A DNA stretch of 33,363 nt from Actinoallomurus sp048498315 (GTDB taxonomy: Bacteria; Actinomycetota; Actinomycetes; Streptosporangiales; Streptosporangiaceae): positions 1 to 33,363 of the forward strand of contig JBEHYF010000053.1 of assembly GCA_048498315.1 (NCBI GenBank). The letters run 5' to 3'. Under the pieces are notes generated by a model, which saw only the letters and a program-made list of their open reading frames with translations, ran no database searches and was not told the origin of the DNA. Position 1 is the first letter of the stretch, and the number at the start of each line of letters is the position of its first letter. The translations under genes and the position numbers were made by a program. Below are positions 8,063-15,282 of this stretch, in pieces.

Positions 8063-9378
8063 AGGGCCACGAATCCTTCCTCCTCGTGCCACGCCGACAG
8101 CGGCAGGAGCCCGTCCGGCGTCCACTCGCCCGCCACGGTGAGCGGACGGCCGCCGGAGACCGCGAGCAGCCGCCACGGGTCGGCCGTGCTCAGCGGCAGC
8201 GCGTCGCCGTGCTCGTCGACGAGGTGGGACCCGCCTGATCCGGCGCCGGCGGGCCGGACCCGTTCCAGCAGCGCGGGCCAGCGATCCAGCCACGGGTCGC
8301 GGGCGAGAGCGTCGGCGTACTCCCGCAGCAGGCCGGCGACCGTGGTGCCGCGCGGGGGCACGAGCACCGGCGCGCCGTGCCGCGCGGCCACGAGCGCGCG
8401 CAGCGGCTGCGCCCCGGGATGGAAGGCCAGTTCGGCGTCGAGGGTGCCGCCGGGGACGAGGGAGGCGTCGAGTGGGCGGCCCGGCGCGGCGAACGACAGC
8501 ACCAGCGCCGGGCGTCCCGTGTCGAGGCCGCGCAGCCAGACCCGGCGGGTGACCAGGTGCTCCTGCTCGGCGTCGCGGGCGCCGGCGACGTACCACCGGT
8601 CGCGGACCCGCTCGCCCGCGAGCGCGGCCTCCTGGGTCACGGTGAAGCCGACGCGGGCGCGCACGGTGGCGCGCAGCGGCTCGGGCAGCGCGTCGCGGCG
8701 CCGGTACGCCGTGGCCAGCAGGCGCAGCAGCGCGTACTCCTCCAGGAGTCGGGCCGGCCAGCCGTCGCCGCGCCGCGGGATCGACGCGAGCTCGCGTACG
8801 CGCCCCGCGAGCCCGCCGGCCTGCGCGTCGACGAGGCGGCGGGCGACGTCGTCCCACAGCGCGTACGGTGCGGTGGCGGCCTGGGCGAGGCCGTGCGCGA
8901 CCTGGTCGCGCAGCCAGCGGTCGAGCTCGTCGACGCCGTCGTCGACGCGCCGCTCGCGACGCTCGGCCGTCTTCGGGTCCCTCGGCCCGGCCGCGACGCC
9001 GGATGCGCCGGCTGCTGCGGCGGCCCGCCGGGCCCGTGCCCGCTCGGCGCGGTCGCGGCGTTCGGCGAGCCACCCGGCGACCCATTCGGGCGTGGCGCCG
9101 TCGCCGACCGCGCCGTCACTCCACAAGAGCAGCAGGCCGAGGGCGTGCTTGCACGGGAACTTGCGGCTCGGGCACGAGCAGCGGAACGCCGGTTCGGACA
9201 GGTCGGCGCACGTGCGGTAGGCGGTCTTCCCGCTACCCTGGCACTCGCCCCAGACGGCCGCGCCGTCGCATCCGGTGCGGTACCACTTCGCCGGCCGGGC
9301 GACGCCGCCGGCCGCCTTGCGCGACGCGGCGTCCGGTGCCAGCCCGAGAACCTGGTCCCGGCCCCACCGTTCGCTCAT
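8059..9378 (-). CDS. SWIM zinc-finger protein
   Basis: A 439-residue protein whose N-terminal part carries a SWIM zinc-binding motif, C-x-C-x6-C-x-H: CSCPSRKFPCKH with Cys67, Cys69, Cys76 and His78. Further Cys residues at 37, 46 and 57 precede it. SWIM domains bind zinc and usually nucleic acid or protein. The remainder is Ala/Arg-rich and helical, ending with a beta-rich part (WRLLAVSGGRPLTVAGEWTP) before EEEGFVAL. The start ATG at 9376-9378 gives MSERWGRDQVLGLAPDAASR, which matches how this family begins; a start ten codons earlier is possible. This is the first gene of the minus-strand cluster SWIM, DUF5691, MoxR, DUF5682, VWA, and its stop overlaps the next start. No clear promoter was recognised in front of it. 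Confidence 0.88.
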   Translation of the reverse strand: MSERWGRDQVLGLAPDAASRKAAGGVARPAKWYRTGCDGAAVWGECQGSGKTAYRTCADLSEPAFRCSCPSRKFPCKHALGLLLLWSDGAVGDGATPEWVAGWLAERRDRAERARARRAAAAAGASGVAAGPRDPKTAERRERRVDDGVDELDRWLRDQVAHGLAQAATAPYALWDDVARRLVDAQAGGLAGRVRELASIPRRGDGWPARLLEEYALLRLLATAYRRRDALPEPLRATVRARVGFTVTQEAALAGERVRDRWYVAGARDAEQEHLVTRRVWLRGLDTGRPALVLSFAAPGRPLDASLVPGGTLDAELAFHPGAQPLRALVAARHGAPVLVPPRGTTVAGLLREYADALARDPWLDRWPALLERVRPAGAGSGGSHLVDEHGDALPLSTADPWRLLAVSGGRPLTVAGEWTPDGLLPLSAWHEEEGFVAL

Positions 9379-9719
9379 ATCCCGGACGCTATCGGCCCCT
9401 GCCGACATTCCGAGCGGCTTGCGGCGGGGCGGCGACCGTGGCGGGGCGCGACGATCACCGAACGGCGCTCCGCCCGACCCCGCCCCCCGATAAGGCTGAC
9501 CGGTATGTGAATTTCGGCCGGCGTAATTGCGTCAGGGGTCGAAGCGGTCGACCGGTCCCGATGCCGGCCCTGGCGTGTGGTGCGGTTCCCGCACTGGTTC
9601 GGGCGGTGCCGGGGCTTCGTGCGTGGTGCGCGAGGATTCTCGGCTTCAGGGGTTGACCATGTGTGTGCGACCGAGAATGCTGGGCCGCTAGCAATTTTGC
9701 GCCATTCGTTTCTTTGAGC

Positions 9720-9990
9720 GTCACGGCGACCGCCAAGCGCTTCAACGGCGACGACCACACGGTGGCCGGCCGCTGCGTCCAGGCCACCGTGCGGGCGATC
9801 GACCCGGTCCGGGTGAGCGACCTGCTGGCCGGCCGCGCCCCTGCCGCTGACCTTCTCCCCGCCGGGCGCGGAGGACGTCCGGGCCACGATGCAGGCGTGG
9901 CTTCGGCTGACCCTCGTCTCGCGGGTCCTGAACCTGCTCGACATCTCCGGCTCGATGGGCGAGCGCGTCCCCGGCACGAAGCCCGGCGAG
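9720..9990 (+). pseudogene. Remnant of a VWA/solute-binding-type protein gene
   Basis: Two coding pieces in different plus frames fit one known protein type. Piece one (9720-about 9836) reads VTATAKRFNGDDHTVAGRCV then ATVRAIDPVRVSDLLAG, like the start of the mature part of actinomycete proteins that join a periplasmic-binding-like domain to a C-terminal VWA domain. Piece two (9841-about 9990) reads LPLTFSPPGAEDVRATMQAW then VLNLLDISGSMGERVPGT, which is the junction leading into the VWA domain with its DISGSM metal site. The substrate-binding core between the pieces and the rest of the VWA domain after it are gone, and the frame changes. No signal peptide or start is left. Full-length relatives are about 550-600 residues, as far as I recall. 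Confidence 0.6.
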
Positions 9991-10101
9991 CGAGATCATG
10001 ATCGCCTGGTAGGGGGTGAACATCCCGAACAGGAACGCGGTGAAGACGGTGTCCGCGTACTCGGCCCGCGTTCCGTCGATCTTGTGGCCGAGGATCCAGC
10101 C
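9985..10101 (-). pseudogene. Fragment of a carbohydrate ABC transporter permease gene
   Basis: On the minus strand the frame reads GGGWILGHKIDGTRAEYADT then VFTAFLFGMFTPYQAIMISL. The hydrophobic stretch with F-x-P-Y-Q-x-x-x-I-x-L is a strong signature of MalG-type (inner-membrane, sugar-importing) ABC permeases, just before their EAA loop region. Nothing before or after it belongs to the gene, and it butts directly against the VWA remnant on the other strand. It is a relic of perhaps 40 codons out of about 280. Confidence 0.55.
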
Positions 10102-10220
10102 GCCGCCCCGAGGCACTGCCCGTACCGGCCCTCGCGGCAGCACCGGCAGGTCCCGCACGAGTGAAGCACGCGTGAAGGAGGTGCGGGCAGAGACCTAGCT
10201 CCCGGAAGATCGGCTGAAGG

Positions 10221-10679
10221 TCACGAGCCGGCGCCGCGGATGCGGCGGCCGGTGACGCGGGTCGGGCGGATGCGCATGTACTGCTCGCGCTCGCCGCCCG
10301 CCCAGGAGACGACGCCTGACTCGCGCGCCGGGGCGAGCTCTTCGTCGGTGTCGACGTGGTGCGCCGATCCCTGGATGAGCACGCTCCAGCCGGCCCTGGC
10401 CGCTGGGTCCAGCTCGTCGATCTCGAAGGCGACCCGGTACTCGGCGTTGGCGATGCCGGTGCGCAGGTCCTCGTCGACCGGGCTGCCCAGCGCGGTGCGG
10501 AACACGACGGTGCCCTCGTGCATCGCGTAGTTGACCGGGATCACCGTCGGGCCGAACCGGCCGGAGTAGGCGAGCCGGCCGATGCCGCCCGCCGCTATCA
10601 GGCGCAGGCACTCGGCCTCGTCGAGCCGTTCGAGCCGTGAGCCGCCCGCTTGTGCGTCACCGTTCGTGCCGTCGGCCAT
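10221..10679 (-). CDS. Pyridoxamine 5'-phosphate oxidase-like (split-barrel flavin/F420) protein
   Basis: A 152-residue protein of the split beta-barrel flavin reductase/PPOX class. The typical pieces are there in order: LDEAECLRLIAAGGIGRLAY (about 18-37), GPTVIPVNYAMHEGTVVFRT (42-61), then VAFEIDELDPAARAGWSVLI with G-x-A at about 90-113, and a C-terminal RIRPTRVTGRRI. Such proteins bind FMN or coenzyme F420 and reduce or oxidise small molecules; the substrate is not readable. The start ATG at 10677-10679 (MADGTNGDAQAGG) precedes the conserved start of the domain and has GAGAGCGGGAT upstream; a longer frame to 10790 encodes unlikely Arg-rich sequence. It is a single gene, with gene remnants downstream and 135 bases from the surface protein gene upstream. 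Confidence 0.88.
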   Translation of the reverse strand: MADGTNGDAQAGGSRLERLDEAECLRLIAAGGIGRLAYSGRFGPTVIPVNYAMHEGTVVFRTALGSPVDEDLRTGIANAEYRVAFEIDELDPAARAGWSVLIQGSAHHVDTDEELAPARESGVVSWAGGEREQYMRIRPTRVTGRRIRGAGS

Positions 10680-10814
10680 GTGCCATCCCGCTCTCGATCG
10701 CGGATAGGGACACGAACCGATCTTCCCATCGCCGTGCCGGGTAACCGCGTTCGCGTCCGGCCGTGTTCGCGTGCGACCTGTCCGGCGCACGAGCGCGGTC
10801 GCGTACGAGCGCGA

Positions 10815-11804
10815 TCAGGACGAGCGCCGGGCCGCCCGCAGACGGGCGATCAGCAGCGACAGCGTCGCCAGCAGCCCGGCCAGCCAGCCCGCCTCGATCA
10901 CGATCAGCCGGATGGACGTGCGGTCGAGACCGATCGGGGACACGTTGGCGCTCATCACGATCGGCGTGGCGGGCTGCTCCGTACGCTCCGGCGCGACCGC
11001 CGGCGCCTGGGCGACCAGCGGAAGCCGCGGCGTTTCCAGGTAGGGCAGCGGAGAGGCGGTCATCGGCACCGGCGGCAGCGCGAAGTCCGCGCCGCCGGGG
11101 CTCGCGCCGCCGCCGGCGGAACCGGTGCCGCCCTCGGCGGCGTCCACGGTGAGGCGGCGGGTCGCCGTTGCGGTGCCGGCCTTGTCGGCGGTGACCGTCG
11201 CGGTGACGGTCACGGTGCCCGCGGCGTGCGTGGAGTCGATCGACACGAGGCCGGTGACGGACCGGGTGCCGGAGCCGAGGTCGCCGAGCGCGCCGTGCAC
11301 CTCGACGTCCGCGCCCGGCGCGGACAGGTGGACGACGGCGTTATGGGCGACCGCCCGCTGCGCGGCCACGCTCATCGTCGCCATGACGGTGTCGCCCGGA
11401 GTCACGGTGCCCGACGACAGTGCCAGCTTGATCGACAGCACCGGCCTCGGGTGATGCGGCGAGCCGGGGGACGAGGGCCCCGGCGTGGCGGGGGGCGAAC
11501 TCGACGGCGGGGAGCTGGAGGGCGGCCCGCTCGGCGGAGGCGAGCTCGGCGGAGGCGAGCCGGATGGTGGCGTGCTGGGCGGCGGATCCGACGGGGAGGA
11601 CGGCGAGTCGCTCGTCGGTGGATCGGACGGGGTCGACGGCGCGTCCGAGGGGGTCGACGACGATGACGACGACGCGCTCGGGTCGGTGCTGGGGGATGGC
11701 TCGTCGGCGAGGGCGGCGGCCGGGAGCAGCACGCCGCCGACCGCGAGCACGGCTGCGGTTCCGATCCCGGCGCAGACTGGTCTCATTCTCGAACCGAAAG
11801 GCAC
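10815..11804 (-). CDS. Secreted surface protein with Ser/Pro stalk and C-terminal membrane anchor
   Basis: A protein of about 329 residues. A signal peptide comes first (PFGSRMRPV, then a hydrophobic core AAVLAVGGVLLPAAALA, cleavage before DEPSPS). About 90 residues of almost pure Ser/Pro/Thr/Asp/Gly follow, a stalk-like low-complexity region. Next is a beta-rich domain of about 100 residues (LALSSGTVTPGDTVMATMSV to ATATRRLTVDAAEG), like immunoglobulin-type or CARDB surface repeats. A Pro/Gly linker follows, and the end is a membrane helix (IRLIVIEAGWLAGLLATLSL) with a basic tail RLRAARRSS. No LPxTG sorting motif is seen. I chose the GTG at 11802-11804 because GGAGGT lies five bases before it; ATG at 11784-11786 has no such site. 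It lies 95 bases after the PucR gene. Function unknown. Confidence 0.78.
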   Translation of the reverse strand: MPFGSRMRPVCAGIGTAAVLAVGGVLLPAAALADEPSPSTDPSASSSSSSTPSDAPSTPSDPPTSDSPSSPSDPPPSTPPSGSPPPSSPPPSGPPSSSPPSSSPPATPGPSSPGSPHHPRPVLSIKLALSSGTVTPGDTVMATMSVAAQRAVAHNAVVHLSAPGADVEVHGALGDLGSGTRSVTGLVSIDSTHAAGTVTVTATVTADKAGTATATRRLTVDAAEGGTGSAGGGASPGGADFALPPVPMTASPLPYLETPRLPLVAQAPAVAPERTEQPATPIVMSANVSPIGLDRTSIRLIVIEAGWLAGLLATLSLLIARLRAARRSS

Positions 11805-11833
11805 CCCGCACCTCCGTCCATTGATCGTGTGCG

Positions 11834-11853
11834 CCGGGACCGGGGCGTCCCGG
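11834..11853 (-). terminator. Candidate terminator hairpin after the first PucR gene
   Basis: CCGGGAC (11834-11840) and GTCCCGG (11847-11853) form a perfect 7-base-pair stem around a 6-base loop, about 47 bases downstream of the PucR stop and before the next minus-strand gene. There is no clear T-run, so termination strength is uncertain. Confidence 0.35.
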
Positions 11854-11899
11854 TGACACGGAATGTCATGCGAATGCGAACACACGAAGCGGTCATCGA

Positions 11900-13198
11900 T
11901 CAACCCGGCTCGCCAGCGCTATCACCAGGTGCGTATTCCGTCCTTCCGGTTTTGCGCGCAGTTAGCGTTGAAGACGCGTCTTTCATCTCTCCGCCGGACC
12001 GTTTCCTGAGCCAGAGCGCGCGCAGTACCACCTCGATTGCGAAACGAGCGTCGGGATCCTCGAGTTCCGAGCCGATGATCTGTTCGATCTGCCGCATGCG
12101 GTACCGGACCGTCTGGGGGTGCACGCCCAGTTCCTCGCCGACCCGGGCCGCCGTGCCCCGGGTGCGCAACCAGGCGCGCAGCGTCTCGGTGAGGCGGTCG
12201 CGCTGCTTGGGCGTCAGGCCGTCCAGCCTGGCGAGCCGTCGGCGGGCGATCTGGTCGATCAGCGGCGCGTCCGCGAGCAGCCAGAGGGTGACGAGGTGGT
12301 CCTCGCACAGGGTGAGCGGCCCGTCGTCGACCACGCCGGCGTGGATCAGGCCGAGCGCCTGCCGCGCCCAGCGCAGCGAGTCGGCCGCGCGGGCCAGCGG
12401 CACGGTCATCCCCACCGCGACCTTCGTCTCGGCCGCCGCGCGGGCGAGCATCGCCCGGCGTTCCGCGGTCAGCGGCCCGGGTACCAGGAGATAGGGCTCG
12501 GCGGCGTCCAGGTCGAGCAGGAGGTCGTCGTCGAGTAGCGTCCGCACGATCGGCGCGCCCGGCCGCAGCGCGACCAGGCTGACCCGCTCGGGCACGGCCC
12601 AGCCGGCCTGCTCGGCGTGCTCGGCGACCACGTCGCGGGACGGCGCCGGTGTGCCGAGGATGAGCCGCAGCAGGCGCCGGCGGCTGGCCTCCAGCTCCTC
12701 GTTCAGCTCCGCCTTCGCCTCCAGGTAGCCCTTGAGCGACAGGGACGCGAGCTTCTCCAGGTAGGCGAACAGGGCGTCGGCCAGCGCCGAGACGGTCGAG
12801 GGCGACAGGTTGTGCCGCCGGTGGAAGGCGATCACATGCCGCCAGCCGACCTGCGCGCCGATCCGGTACGCGGACTCCAGCGTGTCGAGCTGGCGGCCCT
12901 CGTACGCCTCGAACCGGCCCAGCTTGCGGTAGATGTCGTGGGGCGGGCGGTCGGGGTGCAGCATCCAGTCGACGAAGCCGACCAGCGCCCGCTCGACCCC
13001 CGACCGCAGCGTCCGGCCGTACGGGCCGTCGAGGGGACGGGCGTACTCGGGGATGATCTCGCGGATCTCGCCGACGATCTCATCGACGATCTCGCCGAGC
13101 TGCTCCTGGATGGCCGCGGCCAGCCGGGTGAACAGCTCCGACCCCGCTGCGCCGCCGAGGGCCGGATCGGAGGGCCGTGGCTCGGGTCTTCCTCCCAC
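11900..13198 (-). CDS. PucR family transcriptional regulator (paralogue 1)
   Basis: About 432 residues. A long helical N-terminal sensor part (ELFTRLAAAIQEQLGEIVDE and on) is followed by a central region (RRRLLRLILGTPAPSRDVVA to SLRWARQALGLIHAGVV). A C-terminal helix-turn-helix of the PucR/CdaR type lies at about 348-379 (GTAARVGEELGVHPQTVRYR). The GVHPQTVRYR motif is the DNA-recognition helix of this class. The start is uncertain by two codons: ATG at 13202-13204 touches its own GGAGG, while GTG at 13196-13198 lies six bases after it, so I favour the GTG. The C-terminal 35 residues are an unrelated Ser/Thr/Gly-rich tail. It is closely related to the gene at 13498-14712 in the same order of segments, so the pair arose by duplication. 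It may control the divergent MCE locus. Confidence 0.9.
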   Translation of the reverse strand: MGGRPEPRPSDPALGGAAGSELFTRLAAAIQEQLGEIVDEIVGEIREIIPEYARPLDGPYGRTLRSGVERALVGFVDWMLHPDRPPHDIYRKLGRFEAYEGRQLDTLESAYRIGAQVGWRHVIAFHRRHNLSPSTVSALADALFAYLEKLASLSLKGYLEAKAELNEELEASRRRLLRLILGTPAPSRDVVAEHAEQAGWAVPERVSLVALRPGAPIVRTLLDDDLLLDLDAAEPYLLVPGPLTAERRAMLARAAAETKVAVGMTVPLARAADSLRWARQALGLIHAGVVDDGPLTLCEDHLVTLWLLADAPLIDQIARRRLARLDGLTPKQRDRLTETLRAWLRTRGTAARVGEELGVHPQTVRYRMRQIEQIIGSELEDPDARFAIEVVLRALWLRKRSGGEMKDASSTLTARKTGRTEYAPGDSAGEPG

Positions 13199-13497
13199 CG
13201 CCATCCTCCGGATCCAGTCCGCCGCCGGTCGGCCCGGCGCGGAATGTCCCGGGACGGGGACGGGCCGGCCGGCGGCGTTTCGTGGGCGGTCACGGTGCCG
13301 CCGGGAAACGCCGGGCACGCGGGCTCGAACGCCTCGCGGAAGTACCGTGATCTACGACACGGAGAAAAATATGGCAGCCGGAGCGGCGCGGCAAGATCTT
13401 CTCGGCTGGATCAGGATGATGATGCGGGTACGTGACCCGTTCTCGCGGCAGGTGACAATCCGGCGACCGTCTTTGTCGTCATCTGATGAAAGCGCTG

Positions 13498-14712
13498 TCA
13501 CGACGCCTTCGACGACCGGCTCGCTCCTCCATCCGAACGCGCGGCGCGGTCACGCAGGCGCATCGCCCGCAGGACGAGTTCCAGCCCGAACCTGGCCTCC
13601 GGGTCGGTGAACCAATCGCCGAGGCTCTCTTTGAGCTGGTTGAGGCGGTACCGCACGGTCTGCGGGTGCACGTGCAGGCGCCCGCCCACCTCCGCGGCCG
13701 TGCTCCAGCTCTCCAGCCACACCCGCAGCGTCTCGGTGAGCGCCTTCTGCTTCGCCGGCGACATGCCGGCCAGCCGGGTGAGCCGCCGCTCCGCCAGCTC
13801 GTCGATCAGTGCCGGGTCCGACATGAGCCACAGCGTCAGGAGATGGTCCTCGCACATCATCGGGCGGACGTCGTCGAGCACGCCCTCGTCGACCAGGCGC
13901 AGCGCCCGCCGGGCCCAGCGCAGCGAGTCGGCCGCCTCCTCCAGCGGCACCGTCACGCCGACGGACGGGCGCGCCCCCGGCAGCGCCGATTCGAGCATCG
14001 CCCGCCGGGCGGTCGTGAACGGCCCCGGGATCAGCAGCGCCGGCTCGCCCGCGTCCAGGTCGGCCAGCACGTCGTCGGCGAGCGTCGCCCTGCCCGGCCG
14101 CACGCCGGGACGCAGGGCCACCGGGGTGACCTCCTGCGGCACGGTCCAGCCGGCGCGCTCGGCCAGTTCGCCGATCGAGCGGCGCGGCGCGGCCGGGCGT
14201 TCGAGGATCAGCCGCAGCAGCCGCCGGCGCAAGGCCGCGGTCTCCTCCGGTGACTGCGCCTTCGCCTCCAGATAGCCGTCCACGGCGATCGAGACGAGCT
14301 CGTCCATGTACTCCAGCTGCGCCTCGGCCAGCCCCGCGATGATCTCGGACGGGAGCTCATGACGTGCGCAGATGTCCATGGTGCGCTGCCAGGCCACCCT
14401 GAAGGCGACGCGGAAGGCCGCCTGCAGCGCGTTCAGGTTGCGATTGTGGCGTGCCTCGGCCTGCCCGAGAAGGCGGTACAGGTCGGTCAGCCGGGATGAC
14501 GACTCGGACGGCTCCGCGATGCGTTCGATGAACGAGGCGATCGCCTGTCCGGCCGCGGCTTGCATGGCGGGCCCGAACGCGCACCCGCACGGTGCCGCGT
14601 ACTCCGGGAGGGTCGCGCGGATCTCGGCGCAGACCTCGTCGGCGAGTCCCTTCGTCTCAGACCGCAACAACCCGGCCAGCTCCCGCCTCCCCGCCTCGTG
14701 CTCGAGCCGCAC
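13498..14712 (-). CDS. PucR family transcriptional regulator (paralogue 2)
   Basis: About 404 residues with the same plan as its neighbour: a helical N-terminal part (ELAGLLRSETKGLADEVCAE), a middle part (LRRRLLRLILERPAAPRRSI to SLRWARRALRLVDEGVLDDV) and a C-terminal helix-turn-helix at about 337-368 (STAAEVGGRLHVHPQTVRYR). Shared blocks such as RRRLLRLIL, ADSLRWAR.AL, CEDHL.TLWL and HPQTVRYR show paralogy. The start GTG at 14710-14712 has GGAGG eight bases upstream; the earlier in-frame GTG at 14875-14877 has none, and its extension looks non-coding. PucR proteins usually sense a metabolite through the N-terminal part. The gene is divergent from the secreted protein and MCE genes across about 570 bases. 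Confidence 0.9.
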   Translation of the reverse strand: MRLEHEAGRRELAGLLRSETKGLADEVCAEIRATLPEYAAPCGCAFGPAMQAAAGQAIASFIERIAEPSESSSRLTDLYRLLGQAEARHNRNLNALQAAFRVAFRVAWQRTMDICARHELPSEIIAGLAEAQLEYMDELVSIAVDGYLEAKAQSPEETAALRRRLLRLILERPAAPRRSIGELAERAGWTVPQEVTPVALRPGVRPGRATLADDVLADLDAGEPALLIPGPFTTARRAMLESALPGARPSVGVTVPLEEAADSLRWARRALRLVDEGVLDDVRPMMCEDHLLTLWLMSDPALIDELAERRLTRLAGMSPAKQKALTETLRVWLESWSTAAEVGGRLHVHPQTVRYRLNQLKESLGDWFTDPEARFGLELVLRAMRLRDRAARSDGGASRSSKAS

Positions 14713-15027
14713 CGTCACTCCCTCCCTCAGGCCGGCCGATCCGGCCGCCGTCACGAGCGGCGAGGCGACCGGTGACCACGTTCCAGGGCCTCGCGAGCCG
14801 TCTTCCGGTCGTGATCTGGACCATTGTGAGGCTAGCCAACGTAGGCCCGATTCACACCGTTCGACGCTGATATTCACTTATCGCACTTGTCTGGTGACCT
14901 CTCGTGGCGTGCCCTCCTCTTCGGACGCTACATAAATCGCGAAGGCGTGCGCCTTAATCGAGATCGGATAAATTTGGGCGGACTCTTTCGCGCTCAATGA
15001 CAATTTAGCGCAATGCGAATTTTGGCC
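14713..15027. other. Intergenic region between divergent PucR and MCE-side genes
   Basis: No gene is supported here. Base composition drops in GC from about 14820 onward. For the PucR gene on the minus strand a weak -10-like TAGCCT lies at 14829-14834, but no convincing -35 was found. The sequence holds A/T-rich patches (for example ATAAATCG near 14933 and GGATAAATTTG near 14967) that are promoter-like in feel only. Confidence 0.4.
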
Positions 15028-15069
15028 TTGATTGAACCGTTGTCGACACTTAACCTACTCGCAGGTAGT
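15028..15069 (+). promoter_or_regulatory. Promoter with overlapping palindromic operator, copy 1
   Basis: A -35 TTGATT (15028-15033), a 17-base spacer and a -10 TAACCT (15051-15056) form a plausible primary-sigma promoter for the secreted protein. Overlapping the -10 end is an imperfect palindrome CTACTCGCAGGTAG (15055-15068). The block from 15051 to 15069 matches 16351-16369, upstream of the MCE operon, at 16 of 19 positions, with the operator in the same position relative to the -10. A repressor bound here would cover the start site. The identity of the regulator is not known; PucR neighbours or a TetR-type protein are candidates. Confidence 0.6.
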
Positions 15070-15072
15070 ACG

Positions 15073-15180
15073 GCTGCCGGAAAGTCCGGCAGCAAAGATC
15101 ATCTCGCGATCGAGCGATCGCCGCAAACGCCGAACCCTACGTGAATCCGGTAGGGCCGAAGGCTGAAAGGGGCTGCCCTT
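15073..15180 (+). other. Structured 5' leader with four successive hairpins
   Basis: Between the candidate promoter and the secreted-protein start, four inverted repeats follow one another: GCTGCCGGA/TCCGGCAGC (15073-15093, 9 pairs, 3-base loop), GCGATCG/CGATCGC (15106-15121, 7 pairs, 2-base gap), CCCTAC/GTAGGG (15135-15155, 6 pairs) and AAGGG/CCCTT (15167-15180, 5 pairs, 4-base loop). The leader would be about 210 bases. This may stabilise the message or control it; no known riboswitch class was recognised. Confidence 0.45.
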
Positions 15181-15282
15181 GGGCGGATGAAACGCCGACA
15201 CCGAACAGTCGCGTCCATTATGAACAGTCCACATCGGATCTTTCGCTGCGTCGACCGCACTCATTCTGGAGTAAAGAACACC

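Noticed and set aside
6035..9085. Long minus-strand frame extending the DUF5691 protein to 1016 residues
   Set aside because: The first 341 residues are Arg-rich filler that overlaps the SWIM gene. The GTG at 8060-8062 overlapping the SWIM stop is the likely start.
9636..9678. Inverted repeat ATTCTCGG/CCGAGAAT with a 27-base gap
   Set aside because: The arms are short and far apart, with no gene boundary that would make them a terminator or transposon end.
9375..9977. Minus-strand frame of 200 residues over the relic region
   Set aside because: No family-like content, and it runs across the VWA relic on the plus strand.
14713..14877. Extension of the second PucR protein to a GTG at 14877
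   Set aside because: No ribosome-binding site and atypical residues; the GTG at 14710-14712 has GGAGG at a good distance.
15187..15282. Upstream ATG for the secreted protein
   Set aside because: It would put 32 residues before a clear signal peptide; the ATG at 15283 begins right at that signal.
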